A stretch of 64,000 nucleotides of DNA from Patagioenas fasciata (GCF_037038585.1 NC_092523.1:3601001-3665000), one strand, 5' to 3'; shown: positions 1 through 13,587, numbered from the stretch's first letter. Program-made: numbers and translations. Notes: generated by a model not told the origin, from the sequence alone.

Positions 1-827
1 GGACTAGAAAGCACTTTGTTACCCCTGTGCAATATGAGAACATCAGCCTGCTTTTGCCAAAACCAGAAGCGAAATTATTGAGCGTTGCTGCCTTTTCTCC
101 ATTGTTATCAGCAATTTTCTGATCTCCAGCCTGGGGACAGGGAACGTTGCTGCAGCTCAGTTATTTCACTGTTCTTCGTTTAGCAAAACCAAAACAAAAT
201 CTGCTTCCTCCTGGTTGTCCATGAACCTCCAGGAGAGATCTGACATGAGCAATGCTTGGGAATGGGATTAATTCATTGCAAACTTAATTGAAGAGTAAAT
301 GACCTAACTTTCTTGAGCTAGAATATCAGCAGGCTCTTATTCTGGTAGCCAGTGTTGGTTCTTCTGTACTTCGGGTGAAGAAAAAACAGCTCAAATGGAA
401 GTGGGGGCCCCAAGACCCTTTGACTCTCTGCCAGTGCTGCCAAAAGGCCAGATTGTTAGCCAGACCTTTTATTCTTTATTTTGAGAGGGTGTCATTATTA
501 GCTGGGCATCCGCAGGCTGAATAAACACCATAAGCAGGTCTCAACCACATGTAATACCATCAGTCACTGCCAGTGGCCCCAGCTGCAGAGAGTTGTCACC
601 TCGCCATCTGTGTGAGTCACTTGTCCTCCTCTGAAGTCACACAGTGGGTCCACGGGGGGTCCCGGGGCCAAATGTCATGGTCACAGCAGATGCAACCCAT
701 GTCTGCAGCCAGGTTTGCAGGTCAGCATTACCTGAGGCTCTGTCACCATCTCTGATGCTTTCTGAGGACCTGGCAAAGGTAGGAAGTGGGCAGTGGGTGC
801 TAAGGGAAATCCTGGGTTTGTACTGTT

Positions 828-1071
828 TGTTCCAATGCCCCACAGCCCTTTGGGGAAGAAATTGTTCCCCAGATCCAACCTCAACCTCCCCTGGTGCAAC
901 TTGAGGCCGTTTCCTCTGCTCCTGGCGCTTGTTCCTGGGGAGCAGAGCCCGACCCCCCCCTGGCTCCAAGCTCCTTTCAGGCAGTTCAGAGATCAGAAGG
1001 TCTCCCCTCAGCTCCTGTTCTCCAGCTGAACCCCCCAGGTCCCTCAGCTGCTCCCATCACACTTGTGCTCC
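828..1071 (-). mobile_element. CR1 LINE fragment, class II, 3' tail missing
   Basis: The reverse complement matches the block with GGGGCATTGGAACA, the CAAGTTGCACCAGGGGAGG stretch and AACGGCCTCAAG, also seen at 63080-63400. It stops before the usual CCAACCAAAATGATTCT tail. Confidence 0.85.
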
Positions 1072-4000
1072 AATTTACCTGGTGGTTGAGTCTCCAAACA
1101 CTTAAGAAGCCACTGGACCCATCCATGAGCAGCACAAGGAGCATGTTGGGGCTTTGTGATGATTTGTGTTTGCTGCAGCAGAGGATTGAAGACCAGCAGC
1201 TCATAAACAGACTGCATCAGACCCAGCCAGGTAGGAGCTGGCCAAGAGGTGGACAATCCATTTTTACCACTGCAGAGGGGTTTTGCTGGTGGGGCTGTCA
1301 CTGAACAGCCCTGCGAAGGATGAGCAACATGCACAAGGGGTTGGTGGCTCGTTTGGTCTAAGGGAGGAGTTGGGTGAGGACGTGGGACTCAATAGAGAGA
1401 AACAGAGCCAGGCAGAGAGCAACAGCAGCAGGAGAAGCCACTGCTTTTCTTTGCTGAAGGTTTGCAAGGTTGGACACAATTAAATTCCCTCCTCCCCCTC
1501 TTACTCAGAAAAAGCCACCTCCCAAGAGGCATTCAATGCCGCGTTTGAATCCATTCAAAACACGTCAGGGTCAAACCTTTTTAACGCAAGAAAGAAAACA
1601 AGCCCAAAGACAAAAAGCTATTCTGAAGGAGAGGAGGGGAAGGAAGCGGCTCCCAAAATATCAATGACAACCTTTCCTTTAAGCCCAGCTGCAGCTGTGG
1701 GTTGGGCGTCTCTACACCAGTGGGACCCAGCGGGGCAGAAGATGTGAGCACATCATTCTGCACCTTTCTCTTGGTGGGAGAAGGCTCCAGTGATCCAACC
1801 ACAGAGCTTCGGGCAGGTTGGGTTAGGACCATGAGGATCTGGGTGCTGGAGAGGGGACATAGAATGATAGAATCATTTTTGTTGGAAGAGACCCTCAAGA
1901 TCATCAAGTCCAACCATTAAACTAACACTGTCACTAAGCCATGTCCTTAAGAACCTCATCTACATGATCTACATCTCTTAGTGAGATGAGCTCAGTAGGA
2001 GAGGAGGGGCTCCTGCAGGGACAATGGGGTTGGTTGGCCCCAAAGCTCACAAAGCTGTTTGCATCTGGTTTAAATATCCTTAAACATATGGACCATCTCC
2101 TCTACCTCATCTCCTGTGGCCACCGCCTCTCTGGTCACAAGGACCCCACGGCTGTGTGAGGACCTGGTGTCTCCTGGTGGCTTTTGGAGGCTGTGTTGCC
2201 CCTGGCTGTGATCCCAGCTGAGACAGCTGGAGGCAGATGGACAGACCCCTGGGCCCTGCATCTCCAAAATAATCTGGGTTATGTCTCTCCTGCCTTTCTG
2301 TTCTTTAGCTGGAACCACTAAGTGTGGCTTTTTGATAAGGGACCTTAGAGCCATTCCCATGTGGAGTTAGAGCCCTGGCACCTGGCAAGAGATGGGGAGG
2401 ACTTAAAGCTAGAGGAGAGTGAATTGAAACCAGAGACAACTGAAACCTTGTTTGATGGGAATGGACACACACAAAGTTCTATTTTCTGCTGGCTGTCTTA
2501 TCGTGGTGTAGGAGGGTACTTGCAGGCATAGGAAGCCGCAGTGGTAGAGGTGAACCCCAAAAGGGACCCCAGCAAATGCCTGGAGAAGGAAAAGAAAGTA
2601 AGGGTTCTCAGCCCACCCTCCCTTCCAGCCCACCTCTGCTGGGATGCTGACGCATCTCCCCTGGTGGCATCATCTTCCATCCCAACACCCCTGGATGCTT
2701 GGAGGATGACCAAGGGTCACTCTGGAGACAAACCCATGGTCTGTTTGGAGCAGAAAGGCCGTTTCCCCACAGCCCATGACGTGTCTCAGGAATTTGTGGT
2801 CTGTGACGGGTGAGTCAACAAGAGCGGGGAAAAATGCGGCTATTTTTAAGACATTTGGGAGTGTTTAACCCCTCTCCCTCCTCCCACCGCCAGCATCTCA
2901 GCAGTGCCTTGCTTGTGGTGCAGCCACCTCAGATGCTGGGTGAAGTCAAAGGCATAGGTCAACATCCACCATCAATGCTGACATAAGCAAAACGGTTCTT
3001 CAGAGGTAGCACCAGACTAGGAGGCAAAAATAGACCCTTCCCAAAGCAAACAGGTACCGATCTGACAGAGTGGTGCCTCCTAGGAAGAGGAGGCAGGGGT
3101 TGGGGTGACCGAGAAGAGAGGATGAAGGATTCAGGGTCAGAGTGGCCAGGAAGGGAAGATGAAGGATGCAGAATCAAGATGACCGGCAAGAGGCTGTTAG
3201 GAGCCATGGAGATGAGGCAGGAATAGATCTTCTTCTAGTGCTCAGAGGTCTATCTGCACCAGGGTATTTCCCTACTAAGAATCTGCCTGTACCAAGTTAA
3301 AAAGCTCCTCACCAAGTCATGGAGAGCTCCTCCAGAGTTTTCTCCTGTGACTAGGACCCATTTGCCATCAAGGCATAGCATAGCCATGTTCACATGGCTG
3401 TGTCTTCCTCTGAAGCTCAGTGTCTTTGTGTCACCTGTGCTGTCCCACCTGGTGTCACTCCCCAGTTTGTGTGCTGGTGAGACACCAGGTCCTGCATTTC
3501 TTGGCATCCCCTCCCTGGGAGTCAACACAACACAGCCCGCTGACTCCTCCAGCTTATCTACCTGCTAACGTGGCATCACGGGACTTGTCCAGCATCCAGC
3601 TGGACTCCGGGACAGTGTTGTCTCTGAGCCAAACCACTCCTTGTGCTTGCCCCAGGGCAACCATGGTTTGGGTGGCCCGTGATCCACCACAGTGTTGCAC
3701 CTGTCCTTACCAGAAGATCTGGGTCCTTAACTCCTCCTCAGGGGCCAAACTGCATTTTCGCAAGGATGCTCTTCCTTCCCCCAGCCTGCCCAAAACATCA
3801 ACGACCATCTCCCCTTCCCCACCATCCCACCTTCCTGCTGGAGATGAGTTTCTCATCCTATCTTGTCCTCATGTCTGCCCAGATCCTCTCCAAAGCTATG
3901 TCCCCTTCTTCCCATCCTGCTCACAATGAGCCCTGGCTGCCTGGGACTGAAACAAGAAAGTTAAGGTCTCCCCAGCAATGAAAATTAGTTTTGTGGAGCC

Positions 4001-4334
4001 TGCATGCAGGATGGTCCTGCTGAAAAGTGCACTCTGCATTTTCAACATGTAAGCAATTAAGCCAGGCAAGTGATACAAATTTAGCTGCTTTCATGGCAGG
4101 TAATCTATCCTCAGTTTAGAAAATTTCCTGGTTTATTTTTTTTCAGTAAAACATTAAGGTGTTCTATGGTTTGGGTTTGGTTTTGGTTTTGTTTAGTATC
4201 ATGCAGACAAGACCCTCTGGATTATGATCATTTGGGTTTTCCCAGATCTTTCTCCAACCTGTTGCCTTCCTGGGATGTGGTGGGGGCACTTAGTGTTTTA
4301 GGGACAAACAGCAGGGAAAATAAATACAAACGAT
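1072..4334. other. No gene recognised (1.1-4.3 kb)
   Basis: Apart from the short CR1 at 1858-1968, this is unique sequence with only short, unconvincing open frames and no splice-bounded conserved protein. The first 827 bases of the window also show nothing recognisable. Confidence 0.6.
1858..1968 (-). mobile_element. CR1 LINE 3' fragment, class II
   Basis: It begins with the inverted tail CATAGAATGATAGAATCATT and TTGGAAGAGACCCTCAAGAT. Only about 110 bp remain. Confidence 0.85.
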
Positions 4335-4681
4335 GGGGAAGGGAAGGGAAGGGAAGGGAAGGGAAGGGAAGGGAAGGGAAGGGAAGGGAAGGGAAGGGAA
4401 GGGAAGGGAAGGGAAGGGAAGGGAAGGGAAGGGAAGGGAAGGGAAGGGAAGGGAAGGGAAGGGAAGGGAAGGGAAGGGAAGGAGGGAGGGAGGGAGGGAG
4501 GGAGGGAGGGAGGGAGGAAGGAAGGAAGGAAGGAAGGAAGGGAGGGAGGGAGGGAGGGAGGGAGGGAGGGAGGGAGGGAGGGAGGGAGGGAGGAAGGAAG
4601 GAAGGAAGGAAGGAAGGAAGGAAGGAAGGAAGGAAGGAAGGAAGGAAGGAAGGAAGGAAGGAAGGAAGGAAGGAAAAGGAG
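4335..4681 (+). repeat. 347-nt homopurine microsatellite (GGGAA, GGGA, GGAA blocks)
   Basis: There is no pyrimidine on the + strand from 4335 to 4681. About 29 copies of GGGAA come first, then alternating blocks of GGGA, GGAA, GGGA and GGAA. Long open frames on both strands (GREGK and LPSFLPS repeats) result from the missing stop codons and are not genes. Confidence 0.97.
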
Positions 4682-5576
4682 TCAGTTTGACAGTCTGCTT
4701 TATGTTCCCCCAATACACTCCCAAATTCAACTTTTGTGCATGTTGCACTGGCTTGTGATGGATTTCTGGTCCACGAATTTGTTGAGTTTCCCCTTGAACA
4801 TCAGCTGCATCCCACAGCAGGGAGCTCCCCAGCCCTGCTGCCCATGCGTGAGGAGGGAGTTTCTTCCTTTTCTTCTTTTTCTTCCTGATTTCTTCCTTTA
4901 CCTGCCTCCTGACAGTTTTTGGTTGAGTGTTGCTCCTTTCCATGCTGAAAAGACAGAGATTGACACCTGTGTGTCACTTGGCCATGTCTGTGGTCCTGTT
5001 CCGAACTACAAGCTGTCTGAAGCGTTGCCCCAAAGCCACCAATGCTCTTGTAAAGCCTCCTGGGGATGTCTGAGGAATTCATCTGCACGGATTCATTTTT
5101 TAAAAATTACAGAGGAAATCTGCTGAAAATACTCCTGGTAATTGCACAGGCAGATCCCTTGGCAGTCCCTGTCAGCAGCACAGGTGAGACGAACGGCGTG
5201 GGACTGCTCACAGCCTAGACAAATTAATAAGGATGTTGTGCCGGGATGAATTCTGCCCCAAATACACGAAGTGCAAGCTGGTAACATGTGCCAGACTCCT
5301 CTGGAGCTTGTTTCACAAGTGCTTTTCATTTTACACGCACATCTGAGGCATCCTGCTGTCCTGAGCTCAAGGTAGAGCTGAAACACAAAACAATACAGGA
5401 GTGGTGAGACCAGGTGGTGGTTCAACCCCAGGCAGCTGCCTTCTCCCTTCGCACATCTTTGCCTCGTACCAGCACCAAGCACCTGGAACCTTTGCCTGGC
5501 TTTGGGCCATAGATGCTGCATTGAGTTGGGTTGGATGAACAGCACAAAGCATGGTGGTGGGAGATGGGGTGGTCAC

Positions 5577-6460
5577 CATGGTCTTGCTGATGATACAAAA
5601 CTGAGAGGAGTGGCTGACATGCCAGACTGTGATTCTGTGTGATTCTGTGAGACCTGGACAGGCTGGAGAGTTGGGCAGGGAAAAATTTAATGAAATAGAA
5701 CAAGGGCAAGTGTAGAGTCTTGAATCTGGGCAGGAACAACCCCAGGTTCCAGTGTAAGTTGGGAAATGACCTATTAGAGAGCAGTGTAGGGGAAAGGGAC
5801 CTGGGGGTCCTGGGGACAGCAGGGTGACCATGAGCCAGCACTGGGCCCTTGTGGCCAGGAAGGCCAATGATACCTGGGGTGGGTTAGAAGGGGGTGGTCA
5901 GTAGGTCAGAGAGGTTCTCCTGCCCCTCTGCTCTGCCCTGGGGAGACCACACCTGGAATATTGTGTCCAGTTGTGGCCCCTCAGTTCCAGAAGGACAGGG
6001 AACTGCTGGAGAGAGTCCAGCGCAGCCACCAAGATGCTGAAGGGAGTGGAGCATCTCCCGTGGGAGGAAAGGCTGAGGGAGCTGGGGCTCTGGAGCTGGA
6101 GAAGAGGAGACTGAGGGGGGACTCATTAATGTTTACAGATATAGAAAGGGGGAGTGTCAGGAGGATGGAGCCAGGCTCTTCTCAGTGACAACCAACGATA
6201 GGACAAGGGGCAATGGGTACAAACTGGAACACGGGAGGTTCCACTTAAATTTGAGAAGAAACTTCTTCATGGTGAGGGTGGCAGAGCCTGGCCCAGGCTG
6301 CCCAGGGAGGTTGTGGAGTCTCCTTCTCTGCAGACATTCAAACCCGCCTGGACCCCTTCCTGTGGAACCTCAGCTGGGTGTTCCTGCTCCATGGGGGGAT
6401 TGCACTGGATGAGCTTTCCAGGTCCCTTCCAACCCCTGACATTCTGGGATTCTGTGATTC
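5577..6460 (+). mobile_element. CR1 LINE 3' fragment, one of the longest here
   Basis: It starts near the CTTGCTGATGATACAAAACT motif of the end of CR1 ORF2, runs through GAGACCTGGACAGGCTGGAG and ends in CATTCTGGGATTCTGTGATTC. The frame is broken, so no reverse transcriptase is encoded. About 400 bp are closely matched at 46053-46452. Confidence 0.92.
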
Positions 6461-7470
6461 TCCCCATGTGATGGGGGCTGAATCACGGGGAACTGGGTCA
6501 GCTGCCGTTTAGTCAACTAAACTCCAAATATTTTCCTAGCTGGCAAATATAAAAAACATATATATCTGTGTCTAGCTCTATAGCCTATGTATACGAAATT
6601 ATAAAGCCCCTGGCACATATCTTACAAGAGCTAATTATAGGATTTGGAAGCTAACGTGATAATATTTTCCTTAGAAGTGTGGTGCAGATGTAATTACTTC
6701 TCCGGAGATGCCAGCCACAGATGACGCAAGATGCCCTTATGTAATCAGCTTTTACTGTGCAGTTACGGAAATTTTCCCTCTCTGGCCAATCCCCTACTTC
6801 CCCCTCAACTCCTTATTTTTGTTTTGCACCCCAACGTCTCTATGATTTATTCAGAAGGCAATGGAGTGAGGTCAGTAGGTCAAATGGACAGTAACCAGAA
6901 GAACGGTTTCAGAGAAAGCCCGTTCCTGGGTTTCCCCATCGACATCATCAATGAAGGAGCAAAAGGAGTTAATGGCTTTGGCTTTGCATCTGCTGCGTTG
7001 GCTTCAGTGAGGACAGGAAAAAGCCTCTGTCTACCTTTCCACCTGATGGACTGCAAGGGGGTCATGTTGGAGCCAGGTCTCCCCCCAGACCTGGCATCTA
7101 CTGTGGCTTGGACGTCAGTGGACACCAGGCAACCATCTGCTCCATCCAGCATGCCATGGAGGAGCACCTGCACGCAGAGGAGGGGCTGGGGATGCTAAGA
7201 CTGTATGATGGGGGGGGGGGAAAGGACAACATTGCTCATCCTCCCCTTTTTTTTTCAGCTCATAAGTTTTAGATGAAGGTCTCAGCCAGCATTAATGCGT
7301 TTCAAGCGAAACAGACTCCCTCCTCCACTGTGGAGGATGTGTGGTTTCAAGAGTTGCTGAACAAAAGCCCACTCTATGCATTCCTGTTGTTACCTGCATG
7401 AGGGAAGGTGGTCATTTAATGTGCATTTCTTTAGTTCTGATGAGCAGGCAGAGGACAGGAGTGCCACATG

Positions 7471-7518
7471 GTTAGCACCAGCTTTTAGAGAGCAGTTAGC
7501 ACCAGCTTTTAGAGAGCA
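7471..7518 (+). repeat. Exact 24-bp tandem duplication
   Basis: The unit GTTAGCACCAGCTTTTAGAG, then AGCA, occurs twice back to back, shortly before a CR1 fragment. Confidence 0.9.
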
Positions 7519-7559
7519 TCATGTGTTTCCCCCATGCAGCTCAGACCTGACCTACTTAC

Positions 7560-8064
7560 TGCATCCAGCTCTGGGTCCTCAGCACAGGACACACATGGAG
7601 CTGCTGGAGAGGGGCCAGAGGAGCCACAGGAATGATCCGAGGCTGGAACAGCTCTGCTGGGGGACAGGCTGAGAGAGTTGGGGTGTTCAGCTGGAGAAGA
7701 GAAACTCCGGGGACACCTTAGTGTGGCCTTTCTGTACTTAAAAGAGGCCCATAAGAAAGATGGGGACAGACTTTTCAGCAGGGCCTGTTGTGATGGGGCA
7801 AGGGGTGATGGTTTTAAACTAAAGGAGGGAGATTCAGGCTGGACATGAGGAAGAAATTGTTGGCCCTGAGGGTGGTGAGAGCCTGGCCCAGGTTGGGCAG
7901 AGAGGTGGTGGATGAAGCATCCCTGGAGACATCCCAGGCCAGGCTGGACAGGGCTCTGAGCAACCTGAGCTGGTGAAGATGTCCCTGCTCATGGCAGGAG
8001 CTTGGACTAGACAAGCTTTGAAGGTCCCTTCCAACCCAAACTATTCTATGATTCTGTGATTCTA
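7560..8064 (+). mobile_element. CR1 LINE 3' fragment, class I
   Basis: It carries GAGCTGCTGGAGAGGGGCCA and AGATGTCCCTGCTCATGGCA, and the tail CCAACCCAAACTATTCTATGATTCTGTGATTCT. Confidence 0.93.
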
Positions 8065-10829
8065 CGTAGCATGGCCGAACCACCACTCCAGAGCATCCCA
8101 GCACACATACTGGGCTTTCAGCACCCACAGCTGGAAATGCAAGAGCTTCCCCTGATTTACGACAAGACCTGTGTGATGCAGCAGGTTGGGACTTGCCAGC
8201 GCTGCAGAGGCCTTGTCTGCCCTGTGTCAATACAGGCGAAGACAGCTTATACCAGCAGGGATGGTTTTGCCAGAATAGGAAACCATCTCTCTGGATGACA
8301 TAAACCAGAGTCTTCTGGCTTGTTCATGTTGCCTCAAGCTGAGCAGGCAGATGTTGGCAGGGATTGGAGATAGGAGATGTCCCCCATCATAGCAGATGGC
8401 ACCAACCCAGCTTCGCAGTGCCAGCCCAGACTTGGGACCCCCCGCCAGTCCCCTGCGGCAGCTTGGGGAAGATTCTTTCCCATCCACTGCTTTGTGTGGC
8501 TATGAATTTTCCTCATATGTGCTCAAATTACTACATTTAACGAGCGGGAACAACTGCCCTCAGCATTTTAACTTCCAGACCAGGGCAATTGTGGGATCTC
8601 ACTGAGCAAGTTCTGGCAGAGGTGAACCTCCAGGTACAGAGGAGACTTTTACACCACATAAGCAATCAACTGTTTCTTCCTGTGTAAATAAATGTTGGGT
8701 GTTCATGTGACATTTTTTTCCTGGGAGCTCAGCCACAGAGCTTGCCCAGGATGTATAGACTGCAATAGTGATTATATCAGCTTTCCTACCAGTAAGGATG
8801 AATTTTTCTGGCCACACCACTCTACCAGTAGCATGGTGCCCATTTGGCTGTGGTCCCTATGATCCCTGCAAGACACCCAGAATGATGAAACAAAGCAGGA
8901 TCTCTCCAGAAACATAAGGAAACCCTTGGATGTTCAACATCCATTGACAATCACAGAAAGCCGGCTCAGGTCCTTCCTCCAAAGACGGGGCTGGAAACAT
9001 CTGCTCCAATAACCGATACCGGAAAGAGCTTCAAAGAGAGGCTGATTTGGAGGTACAGCATGCAACCTGCTAGATGCCAAGCACTTATTACAAGTGCAAC
9101 CAGCTCACAGCTAAGTCTGAAGTTGTTGTGATGCTGGTTGGAAAGCTCTGGAGCTCTCCAGCCCAACTCCACAGTCCAAGTAAGACTATCATCATCACCA
9201 GACCAGGTTGGCCTTGGCAGTGCCCAGCCAAGGCATGAAGGCATCCCAGGATTGAGGCACCTCCACCTCGTTCATGACCTGAAAGCATGTGCTATAAGCC
9301 AGAGGAAGGTTTCTCTGTTCCTCAAGGCTTTGAAAATGATCTTCTCCATAAATAAAAGAGTCTGAGGGGGAGGGAGAAGGAAGGCTCTTGCTCAGATCGG
9401 GGTATTTTGCACCCAGCATTTGTTCCTCAGAGCTTTCAAAAAAGAAATCTCAATGCAGTGAGACAGGAGTCTTGATGTTTCTGCCCACCATTCATTCCCC
9501 AGGGAAAGTCCTGGGCCAGTGACGTTCCTCCAGCCTCACTGCAGCTGACATTTCACTCCTTCTCTGATCAGTGCAGAAAACACTTAACCACTTCTGCAGC
9601 CGCAGCCCAGGGACCTCAAAGAGCTTTGGGATCTTGAAATGAAAGAGAGTCAACAGGAGTGAAATCAGCCTGCCAGGGGAGCTGCTCAGAGCAGCCAATT
9701 CTGAAAGAGAAAGGAAAAAGAAAACAAAGGATCTCAGGAACAAAGGGGGGGTGTTTTTGTAAAGTTTATTTTTCCTTTCTTGAAGAAGAAGAAAGCTTGA
9801 GGGGCGGGAGGGGAAGGAATAGGGGGGGAAAAAAGGTAGTATTTTTCTTTCTGAAAATTGAATTTTGTTTTATTCAGGGGAAGGAGAGGGCATTGAAGGA
9901 ACAAAAAATCACCGAAGAACAAGCAAACCAAAAAAAATCAAAAGCAAAAAGGAAAGGGGGAATAAAAAAGAGCATTTCTACAGAAATATTTCCCAAGAGA
10001 ATTTTTCTGCAGAAGAGAAAAACTGAACAGGCGTCCCTGGGGTCCCATTTGACAGCAGCCAGTCCAGGGGATCCATTGAGTAGAGAAAAAGGATCTCCTT
10101 CTTTCCTTTTTGCTTGGTTTTGTTTGGTTTGTTGTTTGTTTGTTTGTTGGGGTTTTTGTTAAGCTCCAGGTCTTATTTTGTTGTGGCTCCTACCTGAAGC
10201 TGCAGACTGTAACTTTAATCTCTTCTGTGTTGCTAAACACTTTTCAGCCTCAGGACATGCGCTCGAAGATCCATCCATCACTTGCTTGTCATGGGCATGG
10301 TGGTTATGAACAGCTTCAGCCTAGTGGGGAAAGGGAGGTTTGGAGAGGAGCTGCTGCCCCGGTGGGAGCTGCTGGAGCTGGGGAAGTCAGGGTAGACCTT
10401 CCCCCCACCAAGGGAGGGGATGTGGATGGAATGGGAGAGCTGGTGCCATCCTCCTGGACACGGGGGAGCCTCCAACATCTAGGGGTGCTGCTTGGGGGCT
10501 GCTGTGTTTCTCTCGGCAGTTTCAGGGCAAAAATTGGAACTGTTGCTGTGGCCTCATGGGTGAAAATGGATTGGGACACACTACATTTTACTGGATAGAG
10601 GTCTGATCCCCAGCCACCTGCCAGGGCTGAATGGTGAAGACCATGGCCAGAATTTCTCACCCAAAAGGACTAAACTGGGAGCTGGAAGTGATGGGTGCTA
10701 TGCAGGCCCTCAACATGAGCAATATGCACCCACAGCCTTCCCGGCTGCTGAACTGAGGGAGAAAGGAGCAAGGAAGTCACCAGCTTCAAGGATTCTTTGA
10801 TGGATGTAGTTTGGGGTCTGTCTGGATTA
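8065..10829. other. No gene recognised (8.1-10.8 kb)
   Basis: This is unique sequence with an A/G-rich stretch at 9700-10030 and a GTTTGTTT-rich patch near 10115-10150. The 167-codon frame over the A/G-rich part is low complexity. The gaps 4682-5576 and 6461-7559 are similar, with a G9 run near 7210. Confidence 0.6.
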
Positions 10830-11268
10830 CAGAATCACATAATGGTTTGGGTTGGAAGGGACCTTCCCAGCTCCCCCAGTGCCACCCCTGCCATGAGCAG
10901 GGACATCTTCACCAGCTCAGGTTGCTCAGAGCCCCGTCCAGCCTGGCCTGGGATGTCTCCAGGGATGGTTCATCCACCACCTCTCTGCCCAACCTGGGCC
11001 AGGCTCTCACCACCCTCAGGCACAACAATTCCTTCCTCATGTTCAGCCTGAATCTCCCTCCTTTAGTTTAAAACCATCACCCCTTGTCCTATCACAACAG
11101 GCCCTGCTGAAAAAGTCTGTCCCCATCTTTCTTATCAGCCTCTTTTAAGTCTGGAAAGGCTGCACTAAGGTCTCCTTGGAGCTTCTCTTCTCCAGGTGAA
11201 CACCCCAACTCTCTCAGCCTGTCCCACAGCAGAGCTGGTCCAGCCTCGGTCATTTCTGTGGTCTCCTT
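10830..11268 (-). mobile_element. CR1 LINE 3' fragment, class I
   Basis: The inverted tail AGAATCACATAATGGTTTGG is followed by inverted class I sequence to about CCGAGGCTGG/CCACAGAAATG. Confidence 0.92.
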
Positions 11269-13587
11269 TGTGGATATTCAAAGCCTCTTTCCGCACACAG
11301 AAGGAGGCCAGTCTGTTGTGGCTGGGTAGGGATGACTTTTTAGGTCGGTATCTCCAAACCCTGTAGTACAAGGCTGGAGGTTGTAGTGTTTGAGTGTCTC
11401 CATAGCACGCTTGCTGTATTTGAGGCTGAGTTCTGTCTCCAGCTTCCAACTGGTTTCTGCTTCCCACTCGTGGCTCCATACACACAACTCCAGCCCCCAG
11501 ACTTCCCCGAAATGAGTGAGCTGGACCTCACGCTCTCAGCCAAATTTTCCAGGTCCCCTCCCCTCATCTGGACAGCCCTTTCATGAGGCTGAAAGTCCAG
11601 CTGTCAGAGATGGTCTGATGGATGCATCACTCCCCATCAGCTACCCAGGACTGCCTCAACACCAGCCATGAAGATGAATGTGTCTTGGAAAGAAAATCCC
11701 TTGCAAATTGTGTTGATAACAATGATCTTGTCTAATTTAAATGACAATTAAGGACCTGTCATCCGACTCGTGGTTCTCCAGCCAGAGTCTGCCATGGTGG
11801 GGAATGAGGACCATCACCTGGAGGGACCGCAGGTGGTCAGATCTGGGTGCACAGCTGCCCAAAAAGAGAAGCACAGAGACGAATAAAACACTCCAAAGAG
11901 ATGAGAACAAGTCTTGGTGGTTCTGTCCCCTGGGGACAGGGAAACATGAGGACCTGGATGAAACTGACTGCATAGGAGCCCCTGCATGATTACGGTTGGA
12001 TTCGATGATCTTGAGGGTCTCTTCCAACCAAAATGATTCTATGATTCCATGATGGGGTGCTGGCTGCAAGCCGGGTGATCTCTGTTGGCTCTCAGAGGTG
12101 GTGTAGGGGCTTTGGTGGAGGTGAACTCAGTGGGTAGAAAGTTTTATGTCTCAGGGACTGGAGACCTGGGTAAGAAATGAGAGTTCAGGGTTCAAAAGTT
12201 TATGATTTGCCTGAGACCGCTCAGAGCATAGATTATCCCAGAGTTTCTAGCATTCTCCAAAGCCTCTCCCATCATGATTTATTCATCTATGGGAAGCACT
12301 TAGACATAACACAACTCCCAAAGAGAGAACGAGCACAACCTTAACCAGCTGTAACGTCAGGAAACCATCTTCCCCCTACAAGATCTCCAAGCCAGGGGGA
12401 TTCTGCAGCTCCACACTGTGCGGCTATGGGCTCCTCTGCTCAAGCAGCTTCACCAAATCCCCCTTGTGGAAATGGTCCATGAAGCTCGTGGGTTAGCTCT
12501 GGCTATTGCAAGAGATTTCCCTGGGGTGGAAAGGGTTTTCTATATACATGGCTATTTCCAAGGTGCACACTGTGCATCCTGCTCCTGGGAATCTCTTCTT
12601 GCAATGTATAAACCAGCCTACATTTCTTGGAAGTCTTTGCTTCTGAAGTCAAAGGGCAAAATTAAGAGCTTGAGTCTCTGCAGGAATCCATTTTGGTATA
12701 ATTTGCACCTTCCCCATGCACCCCAGTGGTGCATTTTGCCGTGGTTTAAATGCGGGCATAACCCATACTTGATTATTGTTCGCATTATTGCTGTTTTACT
12801 GTTCTTGCCGTTCTTAGCCCACTGGTGACAATGCTGTGTTTGCGAGGCTGCGAACAGCAACTCCTTTGATACGCAGACATCCTGCCAATAGAAAATTCAC
12901 TTGAGCAAATAAGTCTAAATTAGCGACAGCTTTGTGCAGCTTTATTTCCCCCATTGCATTCCCTTTATGACTGCAAATGAGCCAATATAAGCGCTGAGGC
13001 CGGCCAGCCCCCATAGGAAGCTGGATTGCTCTCCCACTGCAGCGCTGGCAGCCAGGGATGGAGGAGAAGGAGCTCTGGATCACCCCGTATCACCAGAACC
13101 TTCTCTGAAAGATAGAGCAGGGTTCAGATGGTAAATAGTGATGGTAAAGGAGAGAGGGCAGGAGCCAGGTCCAGCTTCTGCGGGGTGGTGGGCATCATTT
13201 GTCCAAATGGGCTGAAACCGGACAGAAAATGCCAAAGTTAGAGGGGGAAAGATGGACCATTTAACACTCGCTTCCTCATCTGCAATAACCAGGGGAGAAA
13301 ATTGATGCCTCTTTCCATTTTCTCTGTGATGAAACCTTCCAAGGCACTACAGCAAGATCAAAACCATCCATAACTTTATTTTGTTGTTGTTTAATACGTG
13401 CACGGCTTTATCAGAGAATTTGGGGTTGAGACGGTTCAGTGTTGGTGCATAGATGTGGCCTTTCCAGGTGTCAGCCTGCATCTCTTGTGCGCTCCGGTGA
13501 GATTTAGGGTATCAATTAACCCACATCACTTAAGAAACTAAAGCTGAGGCTGTTCCAAGTTGAGGAGCTGGGTCCTGTGCTGGGAAG
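11269..13587. other. No gene recognised (11.3-13.6 kb)
   Basis: It holds one short CR1 tail. The stretch 12600-13000 is AT-balanced, repeat-free and contains CCAAT- and octamer-like words; it could be conserved non-coding DNA, but this cannot be tested here. Confidence 0.5.
11992..12052 (+). mobile_element. Short CR1 3' tail, class II
   Basis: It reads GGTTGGATTCGATGATCTTG, then CCAACCAAAATGATTCTATGATTCC. Confidence 0.85.

Noticed and set aside
637-1029. Overlapping 70-110-aa frames on both strands
   Set aside because: They fall on a CR1 fragment, and the same peptides recur at every class II CR1 copy in the window.
4166-4943. Long open frames rich in GREGK, LPSFLPS or PSLPFP repeats
   Set aside because: They are read through a purine/pyrimidine microsatellite that cannot form stop codons; there is no gene-like sequence around them.
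5577-6460. Possible live retrotransposon
   Set aside because: Only the 3' end of CR1 is present and it has no intact reverse transcriptase frame.
9659-10162. 167-aa Lys-rich open frame
   Set aside because: A low-complexity A/G-rich tract with no family resemblance.
12418-12828. 136-aa open frame
   Set aside because: No family resemblance, no coding-like splice context, and composition like the surrounding non-coding DNA.
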